The notes under the pieces were generated by a model. It did not search any database and was not told the DNA's origin. It saw only the letters and a program-made list of their open reading frames with translations. A stretch of 64,000 nt of DNA from Acidimicrobiaceae bacterium (GTDB lineage Bacteria; Actinomycetota; Acidimicrobiia; Acidimicrobiales; Poriferisodalaceae): NCBI GenBank assembly GCA_026713105.1, contig JAPOPC010000072.1, forward strand, positions 62,001 to 126,000, written 5' to 3'. Made by a program: the position numbers and the translations under genes. Shown in pieces: positions 44,518-52,900 of the stretch (position 1 is its first letter; each line of letters begins with the position of its first letter).

Positions 44518-44555
44518 GGAACTCCCCCGGGCACGCACTGCGGGCAGGCTAGGTG

Positions 44556-44572
44556 GTTGCCGCTTCGGCAAC
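44556..44572 (-). terminator. Hairpin between mfd and the lipoprotein gene
   Basis: GTTGCCG-CTT-CGGCAAC, a 7-base perfect stem with a 3-base loop in the 163-base mfd/lipoprotein interval. No T-run follows, so its role as terminator is uncertain. Confidence 0.3.
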
Positions 44573-44626
44573 GTTGCACGCCTGCAGCAAATGCACGGAT
44601 AACTGAGCCTTTGGCAGTGCGACCGG

Positions 44627-44697
44627 TTGTCTCCCGCTCTTGTTCGCTCCGCTCACGGGCCGCTCGGGCCACGGCTTCGCCTACCGGCTCAGCCTCT
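44627..44697 (-). repeat. 71-bp dispersed repeat, copy 2 (mfd 3' end)
   Basis: Second copy of the 37067-37137 element, differing at three transitions. On the minus strand it provides the RLSR codons and TAG stop of mfd in the same reading frame as in the desaturase, and then about 54 bases of downstream sequence. Confidence 0.92.
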
Positions 44698-47600
44698 CAC
44701 CGGGGGGCCGCAACTGCTGGCAGAACGAGAACAGGTGCCCGACCATGGCCGGCTTCAACGCGCGAACCGACAGCTGCACTTCGCCGCCGCCTGCACCTCC
44801 GTCCACCTTGTAACGCGCCGCGCTGAAGGGCGTACCTGCACAGATACGCCGCATGCGTAGTTCCTCGCTCGCTGTCAGCGTGAGCGGCCCCAAGCGCACC
44901 CGCCCGCCGTCGTGGCCGGGAGCGAACGCCACAGTCCGCATGCCGAGCCGGTGACATTCGGCGCGCACCAGCGCAATGTGCAACAACGTCCGCGCGGCAT
45001 CTGGGATCGGTCCGTAGCGGTCGGTCCATTCAGCTTCGATGTCGGCCACCTCGACGAGCTCGGTGACAGCACCGAGTCGGCGGTACGCCTCGAGGCGGCC
45101 TGTCGCGTCGGCCACGTAGTCGTCGGGAAGGTGTGCGACGAGCGGCAGATCGATGACGATTTCGGCCGGCTGTTCGGGCGTCTCGCCGCTCAGGGAGGCG
45201 ACTGCCTCGCTGACAAGTTCGCAGTAGAGGTCGTAGCCGACGGCGGCGACGTGTCCCGACTGCACGCCGCTGAGCAAGTTCCCGGCGCCGCGCAGCTGCA
45301 GGTCGCGCATCGCGATGCGGTATCCCGAGCCCAGCTCGGTGGATTCGCCGATCGTGCGAAGGCGCTCGTAAGCCTCTTCAGAGAGCGAACGGCCCTCAGG
45401 GTGGAACAGATATGCGTAGGCGCGCTGACCCGAACGGCCCACACGCCCGCGGATCTGATGCAGTTGACCGAGGCCCAGCAGATCGGCGCGATCCACGACC
45501 AGCGTGTTGACGCTCGGCATGTCGATGCCCGACTCGATGATGGTCGTGCAGACCAGCACGTCGTAGGCACCTTCCCAGAAGTCGATGACGACCTGCTCCA
45601 GGGTCCCCTCGTCCATCTGGCCGTGCGCCACGGCGATGCGCGCCTCGGGCACCAGTTCTGCCAAGCCCGCCGCCACCACGCCGATGTCAGCGACGCGGTT
45701 GTGCACGAAGAACACCTGACCTTCGCGCAGCAGCTCTCGCCGGATGGCTTCGCTGACGGCACGCTCGTCGTAGGGGCCGACGTGGGTGAGGATCGGCTGG
45801 CGTTCCGCAGGAGGCGTCTGCAGCAGCGACAGGTCCCGGATGCCGGTGAGTGCCATTTCGAGCGTCCGGGGAATGGGGGTGGCCGTCAGGGTCAGCACAT
45901 CGACCTCGGCGCGCAAGTGCTTGATCGCCTCCTTGTGGCTCACGCCGAAGCGCTGCTCCTCGTCCACCACCAGCAGGCCCAGGTTGGCGAACTTCACGTC
46001 GCCAGACAGCAGCCGGTGGGTGCCGATCACCAGGTCGACCGTGCCTTCTGCCACACCGGCGACCACCGCTCGCTGTTCGGCGGGCGTGAGGAAACGGCTC
46101 AGCACCTCGACGCGTACGGGAAGATCGGCGTAACGCTCCGCGAACGTCTGGTGGTGCTGCTGGGCCAGCAGCGTCGTCGGCACCAGCACGGCTGCTTGCT
46201 TGCCGGCGCTCACGGCGCAGAAGGCGGCCCGCACCGCCACCTCCGTCTTGCCGAATCCGACATCGCCGCACACCAAGCGGTCCATCGGCGTGGGCTCAGA
46301 CATGTCCGCCAGCACCTCGTCGATGGTGCGGCGCTGGTCAGGCGTTGGCATGTAGTCGAAGCTCTCGGCCAGCTCGGCCATGCCCAGGCCTTGGGGATCG
46401 AACGCGTTGCCCGATGTGGTGATCCGTCGCTGGTACAGCACCACCAGCTCTTGGGCGATCTCGGCGACCGCCGCGCGCACCTTGGCCTTCTGGCGCTGGA
46501 AGTCGCTGCCGCCCATGCGACTGAGCCGGGGCGTCTCCCCGCCGATATAGGGGCGGATGAATTCGATCTGCTCGGTGGGCAGGTAGAGCCGGTCGGTTCC
46601 CCGGAATTCCAGCTCGAGGTAGTCGCGCTCGTCGTCGCCGAAGGCCCGGCGCACGAGCCCTGCGTAGCGGGCGATGCCGTGGTGGTGGTGAACGACGAAG
46701 TCGCCGACGCTGAGATCTTCGAACGACGATGTGACGCCGGTGCGACGTCGAGCTGCGCGATGGACTCGGCGGCGGCCGGTGAACTCTGCTTCGGGCAGCA
46801 CCGCAACCCCGGCTGCGGGCGCAATGAAACCCTGTTCGAGCGGTGCGACCACCACGTGACCGCCTGGCAGCGGGGCGAAGCTGTGGAGCCCCGAATGCAG
46901 GCGCAACGGGACTTCTTCCGCGCTCAGCGCGTCAGCGAGCCGAGCGGCCGAGCCGTCGCCTTCGGCCGCCACGACGACAACGGGTCGCTCCGCGCTGTCT
47001 CCGACTCGTCGCTCCGCGCTGTCTCCGACTTGTCGCTCCGCGCTGTCTCCGACTCGTCGCTCCACGCTGTCTCCGACTTGTCGCTTCGCTCCGGTCACCA
47101 GCCGGCGGAGCTGGGACACCAGGCGGCTGGGATCGCCGGCGGCGGGCACCCATGGATCGGTGGCGATCTGCGGCCCAGGATCGCCCTGCGCTGTGGGCGC
47201 TGCGGTGGAGTCCACCGACCACACCGCGGCTTCGCAGCGAGCCAGCAACCGGTCGAACGCAACGTGCAGCCGGGGGAATGCCAAGCCAGCAGCGTCCTCA
47301 CCATTCTCGTGGTGGTCGCCCGATTCGCCCGGACTCCGCAGACCCCACGTCACCGCCAGCGACCGGGTCAGATCGTCGGTTTCTGCGGTGATGTCGGCAG
47401 CTCGGTCTGCGAGCCGCCGCGGCTCGCACAGCAACACCAGCGCGTCGGGGCCGAGCAGGTCCGGCAGCACGATCTCGTCAGGAGCGAGCCATGGCAGCCA
47501 CGACTCCATCCCGTCGAACAGCTCACCCCTGCTGAGACGCTCCATGTCCTCGCGGCACCACGGCTCGCTGATCGCCAGCGCTGCGGCACGTTCCCGCATG

Positions 47601-48340
47601 GCAGCATCGGGACGCATCTCGCGCGCTGGGTACATCTGCGTCTCGGCAAGCTCTGAGACCGAACGCTGATCGGCGATCGAGAACTCCGTGAGGCGGTCTA
47701 CTTCGTCGCCCCACAGGTCGATGCGCACCGGCATCTCGGCCGTCGGGCAGAAAACGTCCACGATCCCGCCGCGCACTGCGATCTCGCCGCGGTGCTCAAC
47801 CTGATGTTCACGGCGATATCCCCAGGCCACCAGCTGCGACACGAGTTCGCCGAGGTCGCACCGATCGCCTCGTGTCACGCGCATCACCGACGCTGCTGGG
47901 GCAACTGCGTCGGGGCTGAGCCGCTGCAGCAGCGCTCGAATCGGGGCGACGATCACCTCGAGGTCGCTCTTGCTGGCGCCAGCGGGGGATCTCAGCGTCT
48001 CCAGCACTGCCAGCCGGCGACCCATTGTCTCGGTCGCCGGGCTCACTCGTTCGAACGGCAGCGTTTCCCAGGCTCCGAACAGTGCTACGTGTTGCTCCCC
48101 GAGCCAGGTGCGGAGGTCTTCGGCGTAGCGCTCGGATTCATGGGCCGTCGCCGTCACCACCAAGACCGGCGCCCGCGATCCCAATGTCGCCAAGCCGGCG
48201 GCGACGAACGGCCTGGCTCCCTCGGCGACGGCAATCGAACCCGACGCCCGGCCCAGCATCGAAACGAAGCCGCGGTCGTTGGCAAGTCGCTCGGTCAGCA
48301 CCCGCAGCGGCGCAGCGCCCGCCGAGCCTGCCGCGCTCAC
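44681..48340 (-). CDS. mfd: Transcription-repair coupling factor Mfd, with internal and terminal repeats
   Basis: A 1219-residue Mfd. N-terminal UvrB-homology modules (TLGSRAPVLVVTATAHESER, AWETLPFERVSP), an RNA polymerase-interaction region (SVGDFVVHHHHGIARYAGLV), then the translocase: Walker A CGDVGFGKTEVAV near 691, Walker B VVDEEQRFG near 792, and the TRG and C-terminal regulatory domain. It removes stalled RNA polymerase and recruits UvrA. Residues about 421-452 are four 8-residue units (VGDS-ERR/Q) that lengthen the linker before the RNA polymerase-interaction domain. The last residues come from the 71-base dispersed repeat. GTG 48340 overlaps the pth stop by four bases. Confidence 0.96.
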   Translation of the reverse strand: MSAAGSAGAAPLRVLTERLANDRGFVSMLGRASGSIAVAEGARPFVAAGLATLGSRAPVLVVTATAHESERYAEDLRTWLGEQHVALFGAWETLPFERVSPATETMGRRLAVLETLRSPAGASKSDLEVIVAPIRALLQRLSPDAVAPAASVMRVTRGDRCDLGELVSQLVAWGYRREHQVEHRGEIAVRGGIVDVFCPTAEMPVRIDLWGDEVDRLTEFSIADQRSVSELAETQMYPAREMRPDAAMRERAAALAISEPWCREDMERLSRGELFDGMESWLPWLAPDEIVLPDLLGPDALVLLCEPRRLADRAADITAETDDLTRSLAVTWGLRSPGESGDHHENGEDAAGLAFPRLHVAFDRLLARCEAAVWSVDSTAAPTAQGDPGPQIATDPWVPAAGDPSRLVSQLRRLVTGAKRQVGDSVERRVGDSAERQVGDSAERRVGDSAERPVVVVAAEGDGSAARLADALSAEEVPLRLHSGLHSFAPLPGGHVVVAPLEQGFIAPAAGVAVLPEAEFTGRRRVHRAARRRTGVTSSFEDLSVGDFVVHHHHGIARYAGLVRRAFGDDERDYLELEFRGTDRLYLPTEQIEFIRPYIGGETPRLSRMGGSDFQRQKAKVRAAVAEIAQELVVLYQRRITTSGNAFDPQGLGMAELAESFDYMPTPDQRRTIDEVLADMSEPTPMDRLVCGDVGFGKTEVAVRAAFCAVSAGKQAAVLVPTTLLAQQHHQTFAERYADLPVRVEVLSRFLTPAEQRAVVAGVAEGTVDLVIGTHRLLSGDVKFANLGLLVVDEEQRFGVSHKEAIKHLRAEVDVLTLTATPIPRTLEMALTGIRDLSLLQTPPAERQPILTHVGPYDERAVSEAIRRELLREGQVFFVHNRVADIGVVAAGLAELVPEARIAVAHGQMDEGTLEQVVIDFWEGAYDVLVCTTIIESGIDMPSVNTLVVDRADLLGLGQLHQIRGRVGRSGQRAYAYLFHPEGRSLSEEAYERLRTIGESTELGSGYRIAMRDLQLRGAGNLLSGVQSGHVAAVGYDLYCELVSEAVASLSGETPEQPAEIVIDLPLVAHLPDDYVADATGRLEAYRRLGAVTELVEVADIEAEWTDRYGPIPDAARTLLHIALVRAECHRLGMRTVAFAPGHDGGRVRLGPLTLTASEELRMRRICAGTPFSAARYKVDGGAGGGEVQLSVRALKPAMVGHLFSFCQQLRPPGERLSR
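46986..47081 (-). repeat. 24-bp tandem repeat, four copies, within mfd
   Basis: Copies at 46986, 47010, 47034 and 47058. The ends alternate ACTCGT / ACTTGT / ACTCGT / ACTTGT, so copies 1 and 3 and copies 2 and 4 match best, suggesting a duplicated 48-base pair of units. In frame, 8 residues per unit. Confidence 0.95.
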
Positions 48341-48978
48341 CGCCCTTGGGGATCGGGTCCCCGCCGGCGGGTGTTCGCGACGTTCATGGCCGCCTCGATG
48401 CCGTCGCGCACCAGCACCTCCAGCCCCTCTACGGCACGGTCCAGCGCCTCGTCGATCTGCAACGCCTCGGAGCGCGCCGGCCGCTGCAACACCCACTTAC
48501 GGCCCGCTTCAGGCCGTGGCGGCTTGCCGATGCCGATGCGCAGCCGCACGAAGTCACGGGTCCCGAGCTGGTTGGCGATCGACGCCAAGCCGTTGTGGCC
48601 GGCGATCCCCCCGCCCGCTTTGAGCCGCACCTGCCCGGGCTCGAGGTCGAGCTCGTCATGCACCACGATGAGCTGCGACGGCTCGACGATGCCATGACGC
48701 TTCACCAGCACGCCCACACTGCGGCCGCTCTCGTTCATGAACGTGGTCGGGCACGCAAGCGTGACGCGGCGCTCGCCCACCGTCGCCTCCCCGACGCGAG
48801 CGTGCTCGCGCCGCTGCACCGCCAAGTCGCACCGAAGCGCCGATGCCCACCGTTCGGTGGCCTCAGCCCCGACATTGTGACGGCTTCCCCCATAGCGCTC
48901 CGGAGGGTTACCGAGGCCCACCACCAGCCAGTCTGCGGCTGTTCCCCGCCGCGCGGCCGCCCGGCGGAACACGGACAC
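48337..48978 (-). CDS. pth: Peptidyl-tRNA hydrolase
   Basis: A 213-residue Pth. WLVVGLGNPPERYGGSRHNV contains the catalytic His; PTTFMNESGRSV and VVHDELDLEPGQVRLKAGGG are the substrate-binding blocks; GGIAGHNGLASIANQLGTRD and RIGIGKPP follow. It frees tRNA from prematurely released peptidyl-tRNA. The C-terminus is a few residues longer than usual. GTG 48978. It lies 8 bases after rplY and overlaps mfd. Confidence 0.95.
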   Translation of the reverse strand: MSVFRRAAARRGTAADWLVVGLGNPPERYGGSRHNVGAEATERWASALRCDLAVQRREHARVGEATVGERRVTLACPTTFMNESGRSVGVLVKRHGIVEPSQLIVVHDELDLEPGQVRLKAGGGIAGHNGLASIANQLGTRDFVRLRIGIGKPPRPEAGRKWVLQRPARSEALQIDEALDRAVEGLEVLVRDGIEAAMNVANTRRRGPDPQGR

Positions 48979-48986
48979 CGGGTCGG

Positions 48987-49628
48987 TCAGTCCTCGTCGT
49001 CGTCGTCGGCGTCATCGGCTTCTTCAGCGTCGATGAGCTCGCCTTCTTCGTCGATCTGTTCGGCGGCAACGGCAGCACGTGTCCGCTGCGCAATCGCCAC
49101 CAGCGTGTCGCTGTCGAACAGGCTGACCATGCCCTCAGGCAGGGCGAGATCACTGACGCGGATTGGATTGTCCAGCGAGAGCGTCTCCACGTCGACGTCG
49201 AAGGCCGGCGGGATCACACCCGCAGGTGACTCGACGTGCAGCGACATCAGCTGCTGCTGCACCACCGCACCTTCGCGGCCGGCTATCGCGGCCTCGCCGA
49301 CAAGGCGAATCGGCACGTCCACCACCAGCCGCTCGTCGAGGGAGATCAGCACGAAGTCGACATGAGTGACGCGGTTGGCGATCGAATCACGCTGCATGTC
49401 CTTGACCATGGTGAGATGGTCCTTGCCGTCGACCTCAAGGGTGATGATCGCGTTCGGGCCTGCAGCGTTCAGCGCAGCCCGGAACCGCAGGCGGTCGAGC
49501 GTGATCGACACGGGATCGCTGCCGTGGCCGTACATCACCGCGGGGATCTTGTCGGCAGCGCGCAGACGCCTCGAGGGACCCGTGCCGGTCGCGTGACGAG
49601 GCTCGGCGATGAGCTTCAGCTGTTCCAT
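48987..49628 (-). CDS. rplY: 50S ribosomal protein bL25 (Ctc form)
   Basis: A 213-residue long form of bL25. Residues 1-95 are the 5S-rRNA-binding domain (ATGTGPSRRLRAADKIPAVM, GPNAIITLEVDG, THVDFVLISLDE). The TL5/Ctc C-terminal beta domain (VPIRLVGEA, SLHVESPAGVIPPAFDVDV) follows, ending in a strongly acidic tail. AAAGGG before ATG 49628. It follows prs by 90 bases and precedes pth, a common actinobacterial order. Confidence 0.95.
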   Translation of the reverse strand: MEQLKLIAEPRHATGTGPSRRLRAADKIPAVMYGHGSDPVSITLDRLRFRAALNAAGPNAIITLEVDGKDHLTMVKDMQRDSIANRVTHVDFVLISLDERLVVDVPIRLVGEAAIAGREGAVVQQQLMSLHVESPAGVIPPAFDVDVETLSLDNPIRVSDLALPEGMVSLFDSDTLVAIAQRTRAAVAAEQIDEEGELIDAEEADDADDDDED

Positions 49629-49718
49629 GCTGGCCCTTTCGGCAGTTGGGCCCCGTCAGCTCACGGGCTCTTGGGCGACGGGCGTCGAGTCGATCAGCGA
49701 CGAGGAATCCTACGGGTC

Positions 49719-50702
49719 TCAGAAGAGGTTCTGGCCGTCGAAGATCTCCGACACAGATGCGTCCTCGAACACCGACTCCAAAGCGTCGGCGAACACGCCG
49801 GCAACGCTCAGCACGACGAGCTTGTCGAACTGCTTGGAGCTCGGAATTGGCACCGTGTTGGTGACGATGACCTCGCTCAGCGAGGAGTTCTTCAAGCGGT
49901 CCACGGCGGGTTCGGAGAACAATCCGTGCGTGCTCGCGCACATCACGTCGGAAGCACCGTTGGCAATCAGCGTCTCGGTGGCCGAGCAGATGGTTCCGGC
50001 CGTGTCGATCATGTCGTCGATGATCACGCAGGTGCGGCCCGCTACTTCGCCCATGATGCCAAGCGCCTCGGACTCGTTGGCGTTGTCGGTCGCGCGGCGC
50101 TTGTAGATGGACGCCACATCGCAGCCGAGTCGAGTCGCGTAGCGCTCAGCCACCTTCACGCGGCCGGTGTCGGGCGACACGATCACCGAGTCGGGCCCCA
50201 TGACGTCGGACAGGTAGTCGATGAGCACCGGCGCCGCCGTCAGATGATCCACCGGACCGTCGAAGAAACCCTGGATTTGGCCGCTGTGCAGGTCGATCGA
50301 CACCAGGCGCTCTGCGCCTGCGACGGTGAACATGTCGGCGAGCAGTCGCGCAGTGATCGGTTCGCGGCCCGCGGCCTTGCGGTCTTGGCGGGCGTAGCCA
50401 TACAGCGGCGCGACCGCGGTGATGCGCTTGGCTGATGCACGCCGGGCGGCATCCACCATGATGAGCTGCTCCATGATCGCGTCGTTGAGGCTCATGGTCT
50501 CGCAGGAAGCATGGCTTTGGATGATGAACACGTCGCCGCCGCGAATCGATTCGGCGAACTTGCACTTGATCTCGCCATTGGCGAAGTCGATGAGACCGGG
50601 GTCGCCGAGTTCCACGCCGAGCTGGGCGGCAATCTCGGTGGCCAACTCAGGATTTGCTCTGCCGCTGAAGAGGTGCAAGCGCTTCTTGGTGACCAGCTCC
50701 AT
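49719..50702 (-). CDS. prs: Ribose-phosphate pyrophosphokinase
   Basis: A 327-residue class I PRPP synthase. The ATP-binding region is HASCETMSLNDAIMEQLIMV and YGYARQDRKAAGREPI; VSIDLHSGQIQGFFDGPVD carries the metal/catalytic His; the PRPP loop is CVIIDDMIDTAGTICSA. It makes PRPP from ribose 5-phosphate for nucleotide, His and Trp synthesis. ATG 50702 has AAAGGAA upstream; the further open frame is Ser/Ala-rich and non-conserved. It follows the GlmU-type gene by 158 bases, in which no further gene is seen. Confidence 0.96.
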   Translation of the reverse strand: MELVTKKRLHLFSGRANPELATEIAAQLGVELGDPGLIDFANGEIKCKFAESIRGGDVFIIQSHASCETMSLNDAIMEQLIMVDAARRASAKRITAVAPLYGYARQDRKAAGREPITARLLADMFTVAGAERLVSIDLHSGQIQGFFDGPVDHLTAAPVLIDYLSDVMGPDSVIVSPDTGRVKVAERYATRLGCDVASIYKRRATDNANESEALGIMGEVAGRTCVIIDDMIDTAGTICSATETLIANGASDVMCASTHGLFSEPAVDRLKNSSLSEVIVTNTVPIPSSKQFDKLVVLSVAGVFADALESVFEDASVSEIFDGQNLF

Positions 50703-50860
50703 TGCGTGTTCCTTTCTCAGCGGTGCGGGGGGCGCCGTGCTCGACGCAGACGCGCTCGAAGCAGCACTAGCTGAGGGCTGGGCGGAACGCTCGGCAATGG
50801 GTTTTGACGGCATGTTCAGCAGTCCGGCGACAGGTCCGAGACTACCCGACTGCACCCCAA

Positions 50861-51643
50861 TCACCCCGGGGTTTCCCGCCGTGCGATCAGCACTGCCTCG
50901 CAGGCGGCGAGCTGATTAGCGTCATTCACGCCCATCGCTTCGGCCGGGTCGGATGCAGCGACTGTCGTGATTCCATGATGGGCGTGGGCGAGCAGTTCGA
51001 TGGCTTGGGTGAGGTAGTACTCGCCTGCTGCGTTGGCCGGGCGAAGGTACGGGAGCACCTGGCGCAGTCGTGCGATGCCGAAGCAATACACGCCGACGTT
51101 GATCTCGTCGATGGCGATCACATCGGGCGAGGCGTCGCGCTGCTCGATAATGGTCACGCGGGCGTCGTCGCGCACGATGCGTCCGTAGCCGGTTGGGTCG
51201 GGAACGTGAGCCGTCAGCAAGCTGGCTGCGGCATCGACGCGGCGGCGCTCCGAGACGACCTGGTGCAGCGTCTCCGCTCGCAGCAAGGGCGTATCGCTGG
51301 ACAACACCAAGACGTCTGGGGCCTGCCGGAACTTGCCGAGCGCAGAGAGGCCGACCCGGGCCGCATCGCCGGTTCCCTGCTGGTCTGGCTGAGTGGCGAA
51401 CACCACGCGGTCGGGCTGGGGCGCGTCTGCGCCCACCTTGGCTCGCACCTGATCAGCCCCATGTCCAACGACTACGACAATCGGGCCTGCATCGATGGCG
51501 GCTAGGGCGTCGAGCACGCGCAGCACCATGGCGCGGCCCGCAAGGGGGTGCAGCGGCTTCGGCAGGTCGGAATCCATGCGGGTGCCGGCTCCGGCTGCCA
51601 GCACGATCGCTGCGCAGGCCGGCTCTACGGGGTCCGGCGACAT
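50861..51643 (-). CDS. GlmU-type uridylyltransferase lacking the acetyltransferase domain
   Basis: A 260-residue nucleotidyltransferase like the N-terminal half of GlmU: IVLAAGAGTRMDSDLPKPLH, VFATQPDQQGTGDAARVG, VLSSDTPLLR, YGRIVRDDARV, EINVGVYCF and EYYLTQAIELL. The chain stops at VNDANQLAACEAVLIARRET, exactly where GlmU goes on into its left-handed beta-helix. Only 158 non-coding bases separate it from prs, too few for the missing domain of about 200 residues. It would make UDP-GlcNAc from GlcNAc 1-phosphate; another enzyme must acetylate GlcN 1-phosphate. The start is ATG 51643, just after tRNA-Gln. The glmU-prs position supports the origin. Confidence 0.85.
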   Translation of the reverse strand: MSPDPVEPACAAIVLAAGAGTRMDSDLPKPLHPLAGRAMVLRVLDALAAIDAGPIVVVVGHGADQVRAKVGADAPQPDRVVFATQPDQQGTGDAARVGLSALGKFRQAPDVLVLSSDTPLLRAETLHQVVSERRRVDAAASLLTAHVPDPTGYGRIVRDDARVTIIEQRDASPDVIAIDEINVGVYCFGIARLRQVLPYLRPANAAGEYYLTQAIELLAHAHHGITTVAASDPAEAMGVNDANQLAACEAVLIARRETPG

Positions 51644-51672
51644 CGTGCTGACTCGACGTGGGTATGGCGGGG

Positions 51673-51744
51673 TTCGGGGAGGAGGACTCGAACCTCCATT
51701 GCCGGGACCAAAACCCGATGTCCTACCAATTGAACGATCCCCGA
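51673..51744 (-). tRNA. tRNA-Gln (anticodon UUG)
   Basis: A 72-nt cloverleaf on the minus strand: acceptor TCGGGGA (51744-51738) pairs with TCCCCGA, discriminator A at 51673; D-arm TTCAATTGGTAGGA; anticodon loop TTTTGGT giving TTG; T-arm GGAGGTTCGAGTCCTCC. CCA is not encoded. Confidence 0.95.
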
Positions 51745-51885
51745 TAGCGCCTGTCACCGCAGGCGGCTTGTCTGTGGATCGAGGGTAGCGACCTGCGGAG
51801 ATCAGGTTCTTCGAATTTCGACAGCCAAGGGTGTGTCACGTGGCCCGAGCCGAAAGGATCTCGTGGGATGCCGCCGATGAGGCGA

Positions 51886-51891
51886 TAGGTT
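51886..51891 (+). promoter_or_regulatory. Probable leaderless -10 element (TAGGTT) for bS22
   Basis: TAGGTT with a 9-base spacer to ATG 51901 and no Shine-Dalgarno in the spacer. Confidence 0.5.
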
Positions 51892-51900
51892 CGTGCCTTC

Positions 51901-51996
51901 ATGGGATCGCTGGTCAAGAAGCGCCGCAAGCGGATGCGCAAGAAGAAGCACCGCAAGATGCTGCGGCGCACGCGCTACCAGCGCCGCAACCGCTGA
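51901..51996 (+). CDS. 30S ribosomal protein bS22 (AURKAIP1/COX24-domain small protein)
   Basis: A 31-residue, extremely basic peptide: MGSLVKKRRKRMRKKKHRKM then LRRTRYQRRNR. This is the actinobacterial bS22 protein, whose mycobacterial form begins MGS-x-x-KKRRKRM-x-KKKHRKLLRRTR. It binds 16S rRNA in the small subunit. It is too short for most gene finders. It stands alone on the plus strand between tRNA-Gln and ispE, with a TANNNT element 9 bases upstream, so leaderless translation is likely. Confidence 0.95.
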   Translation: MGSLVKKRRKRMRKKKHRKMLRRTRYQRRNR

Positions 51997-52023
51997 CCGA
52001 GCTGTCGCCCCTACTGCTGGCCG

Positions 52024-52893
52024 CTAGAGCCGGCCAACAGCGCGCGCCTCGGTGGTGCTGGCACCGTCGCGCGATGGCAAATCCAAGCGTGCGCCGAAGC
52101 GTGACATGACGAACCATGTGCCGCCGCTGCCGGCTAGCTGCGGCGTGCGCCCGCTGGCTGCAGCGAGCTCACCTCGCCAGGCGGCGAGCTCGGGATAGGC
52201 GGTCAGCGCCGCAGGCTCGAGGTCGTTCGAGTTCTGGCCAGTTGGTCCGCCCAGTTCATCCCAGGTGCGGTACACCGTGGCGGTGTCGACTCCAATCGGC
52301 GGCGTCCACAGCACGTAGGACTGGTCCCGGAACGGGAGCGGCTCGATGATCTCGCCGATGCCCGTGACGCGGGCACGACCGCCGACGAGGCAGAAGGCCA
52401 CGTCCGCACCCAGCGACGCTGCCTGTAGCGGAGTGACGACGGCTGGCGACTCCGCATGCGGTGCCGAGCCGGCGGCCGCGATGTCAGAGGTCTCGACGGC
52501 AGCCAAGCGATTGGCCCAGCGCAGCACTGCCGCGGCGTCGGCCGATCCCCCGCCCAGTCCGGCACCGGGCGGGATGCGCTTGCGGATCTCGACGTGGGCG
52601 GTGCGGCCTGTTAGCTCGAGCGCCCCGATGACGAGGTTGGAGCGGTCGGCGGGAATATCCCAATCCGGTCGATCCGCGCCGGCACCTCCGTCACCGGGCA
52701 GTCGCACGACCTCGACGGACGACTCCGAGCTGGGGTGCACGATGACCTCGTCGCACAGGTCCAGCGTCACCATCTCGGCATCGATGAGGTGATAGCCGTC
52801 GGCCCGGGTGCCGGTGATGCGCAGCCGCAGCGTCAGCTTGGCCGGAGCCAGCAACCGAGTCGGTTCAACGTGGGAGGCCGAGCGCTCCGCCAC
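52024..52893 (-). CDS. ispE: 4-diphosphocytidyl-2-C-methyl-D-erythritol kinase
   Basis: A 289-residue GHMP kinase of the MEP isoprenoid pathway. LLAPAKLTLRLRITGTRADG and YHLIDAEMVTLDL open the protein; the ATP loop is PPGAGLGGGSADAAAVLRW; LGADVAFCLVGG and NSNDLEPAAL are substrate-side motifs; LAGSGGTWFVM closes it. GTG 52893 is used because it is the first plausible start, with TTGAGG upstream. It lies 7 bases after rsmA in the order tatD, rsmA, ispE. Confidence 0.93.
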   Translation of the reverse strand: MAERSASHVEPTRLLAPAKLTLRLRITGTRADGYHLIDAEMVTLDLCDEVIVHPSSESSVEVVRLPGDGGAGADRPDWDIPADRSNLVIGALELTGRTAHVEIRKRIPPGAGLGGGSADAAAVLRWANRLAAVETSDIAAAGSAPHAESPAVVTPLQAASLGADVAFCLVGGRARVTGIGEIIEPLPFRDQSYVLWTPPIGVDTATVYRTWDELGGPTGQNSNDLEPAALTAYPELAAWRGELAAASGRTPQLAGSGGTWFVMSRFGARLDLPSRDGASTTEARAVGRL

Positions 52894-52900
52894 GGCAGCC

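Noticed and set aside
44912-47656. A 914-codon open frame on the plus strand opposite mfd, and many similar antisense frames elsewhere
   Set aside because: High-GC coding strands produce long antisense open frames; the peptide has no recognisable motif and mfd on the other strand is unambiguous.
50703-50860. Possible frameshifted remnant of the GlmU acetyltransferase domain
   Set aside because: Only 158 bases are available and no hexapeptide-repeat pattern was seen in the translations inspected.
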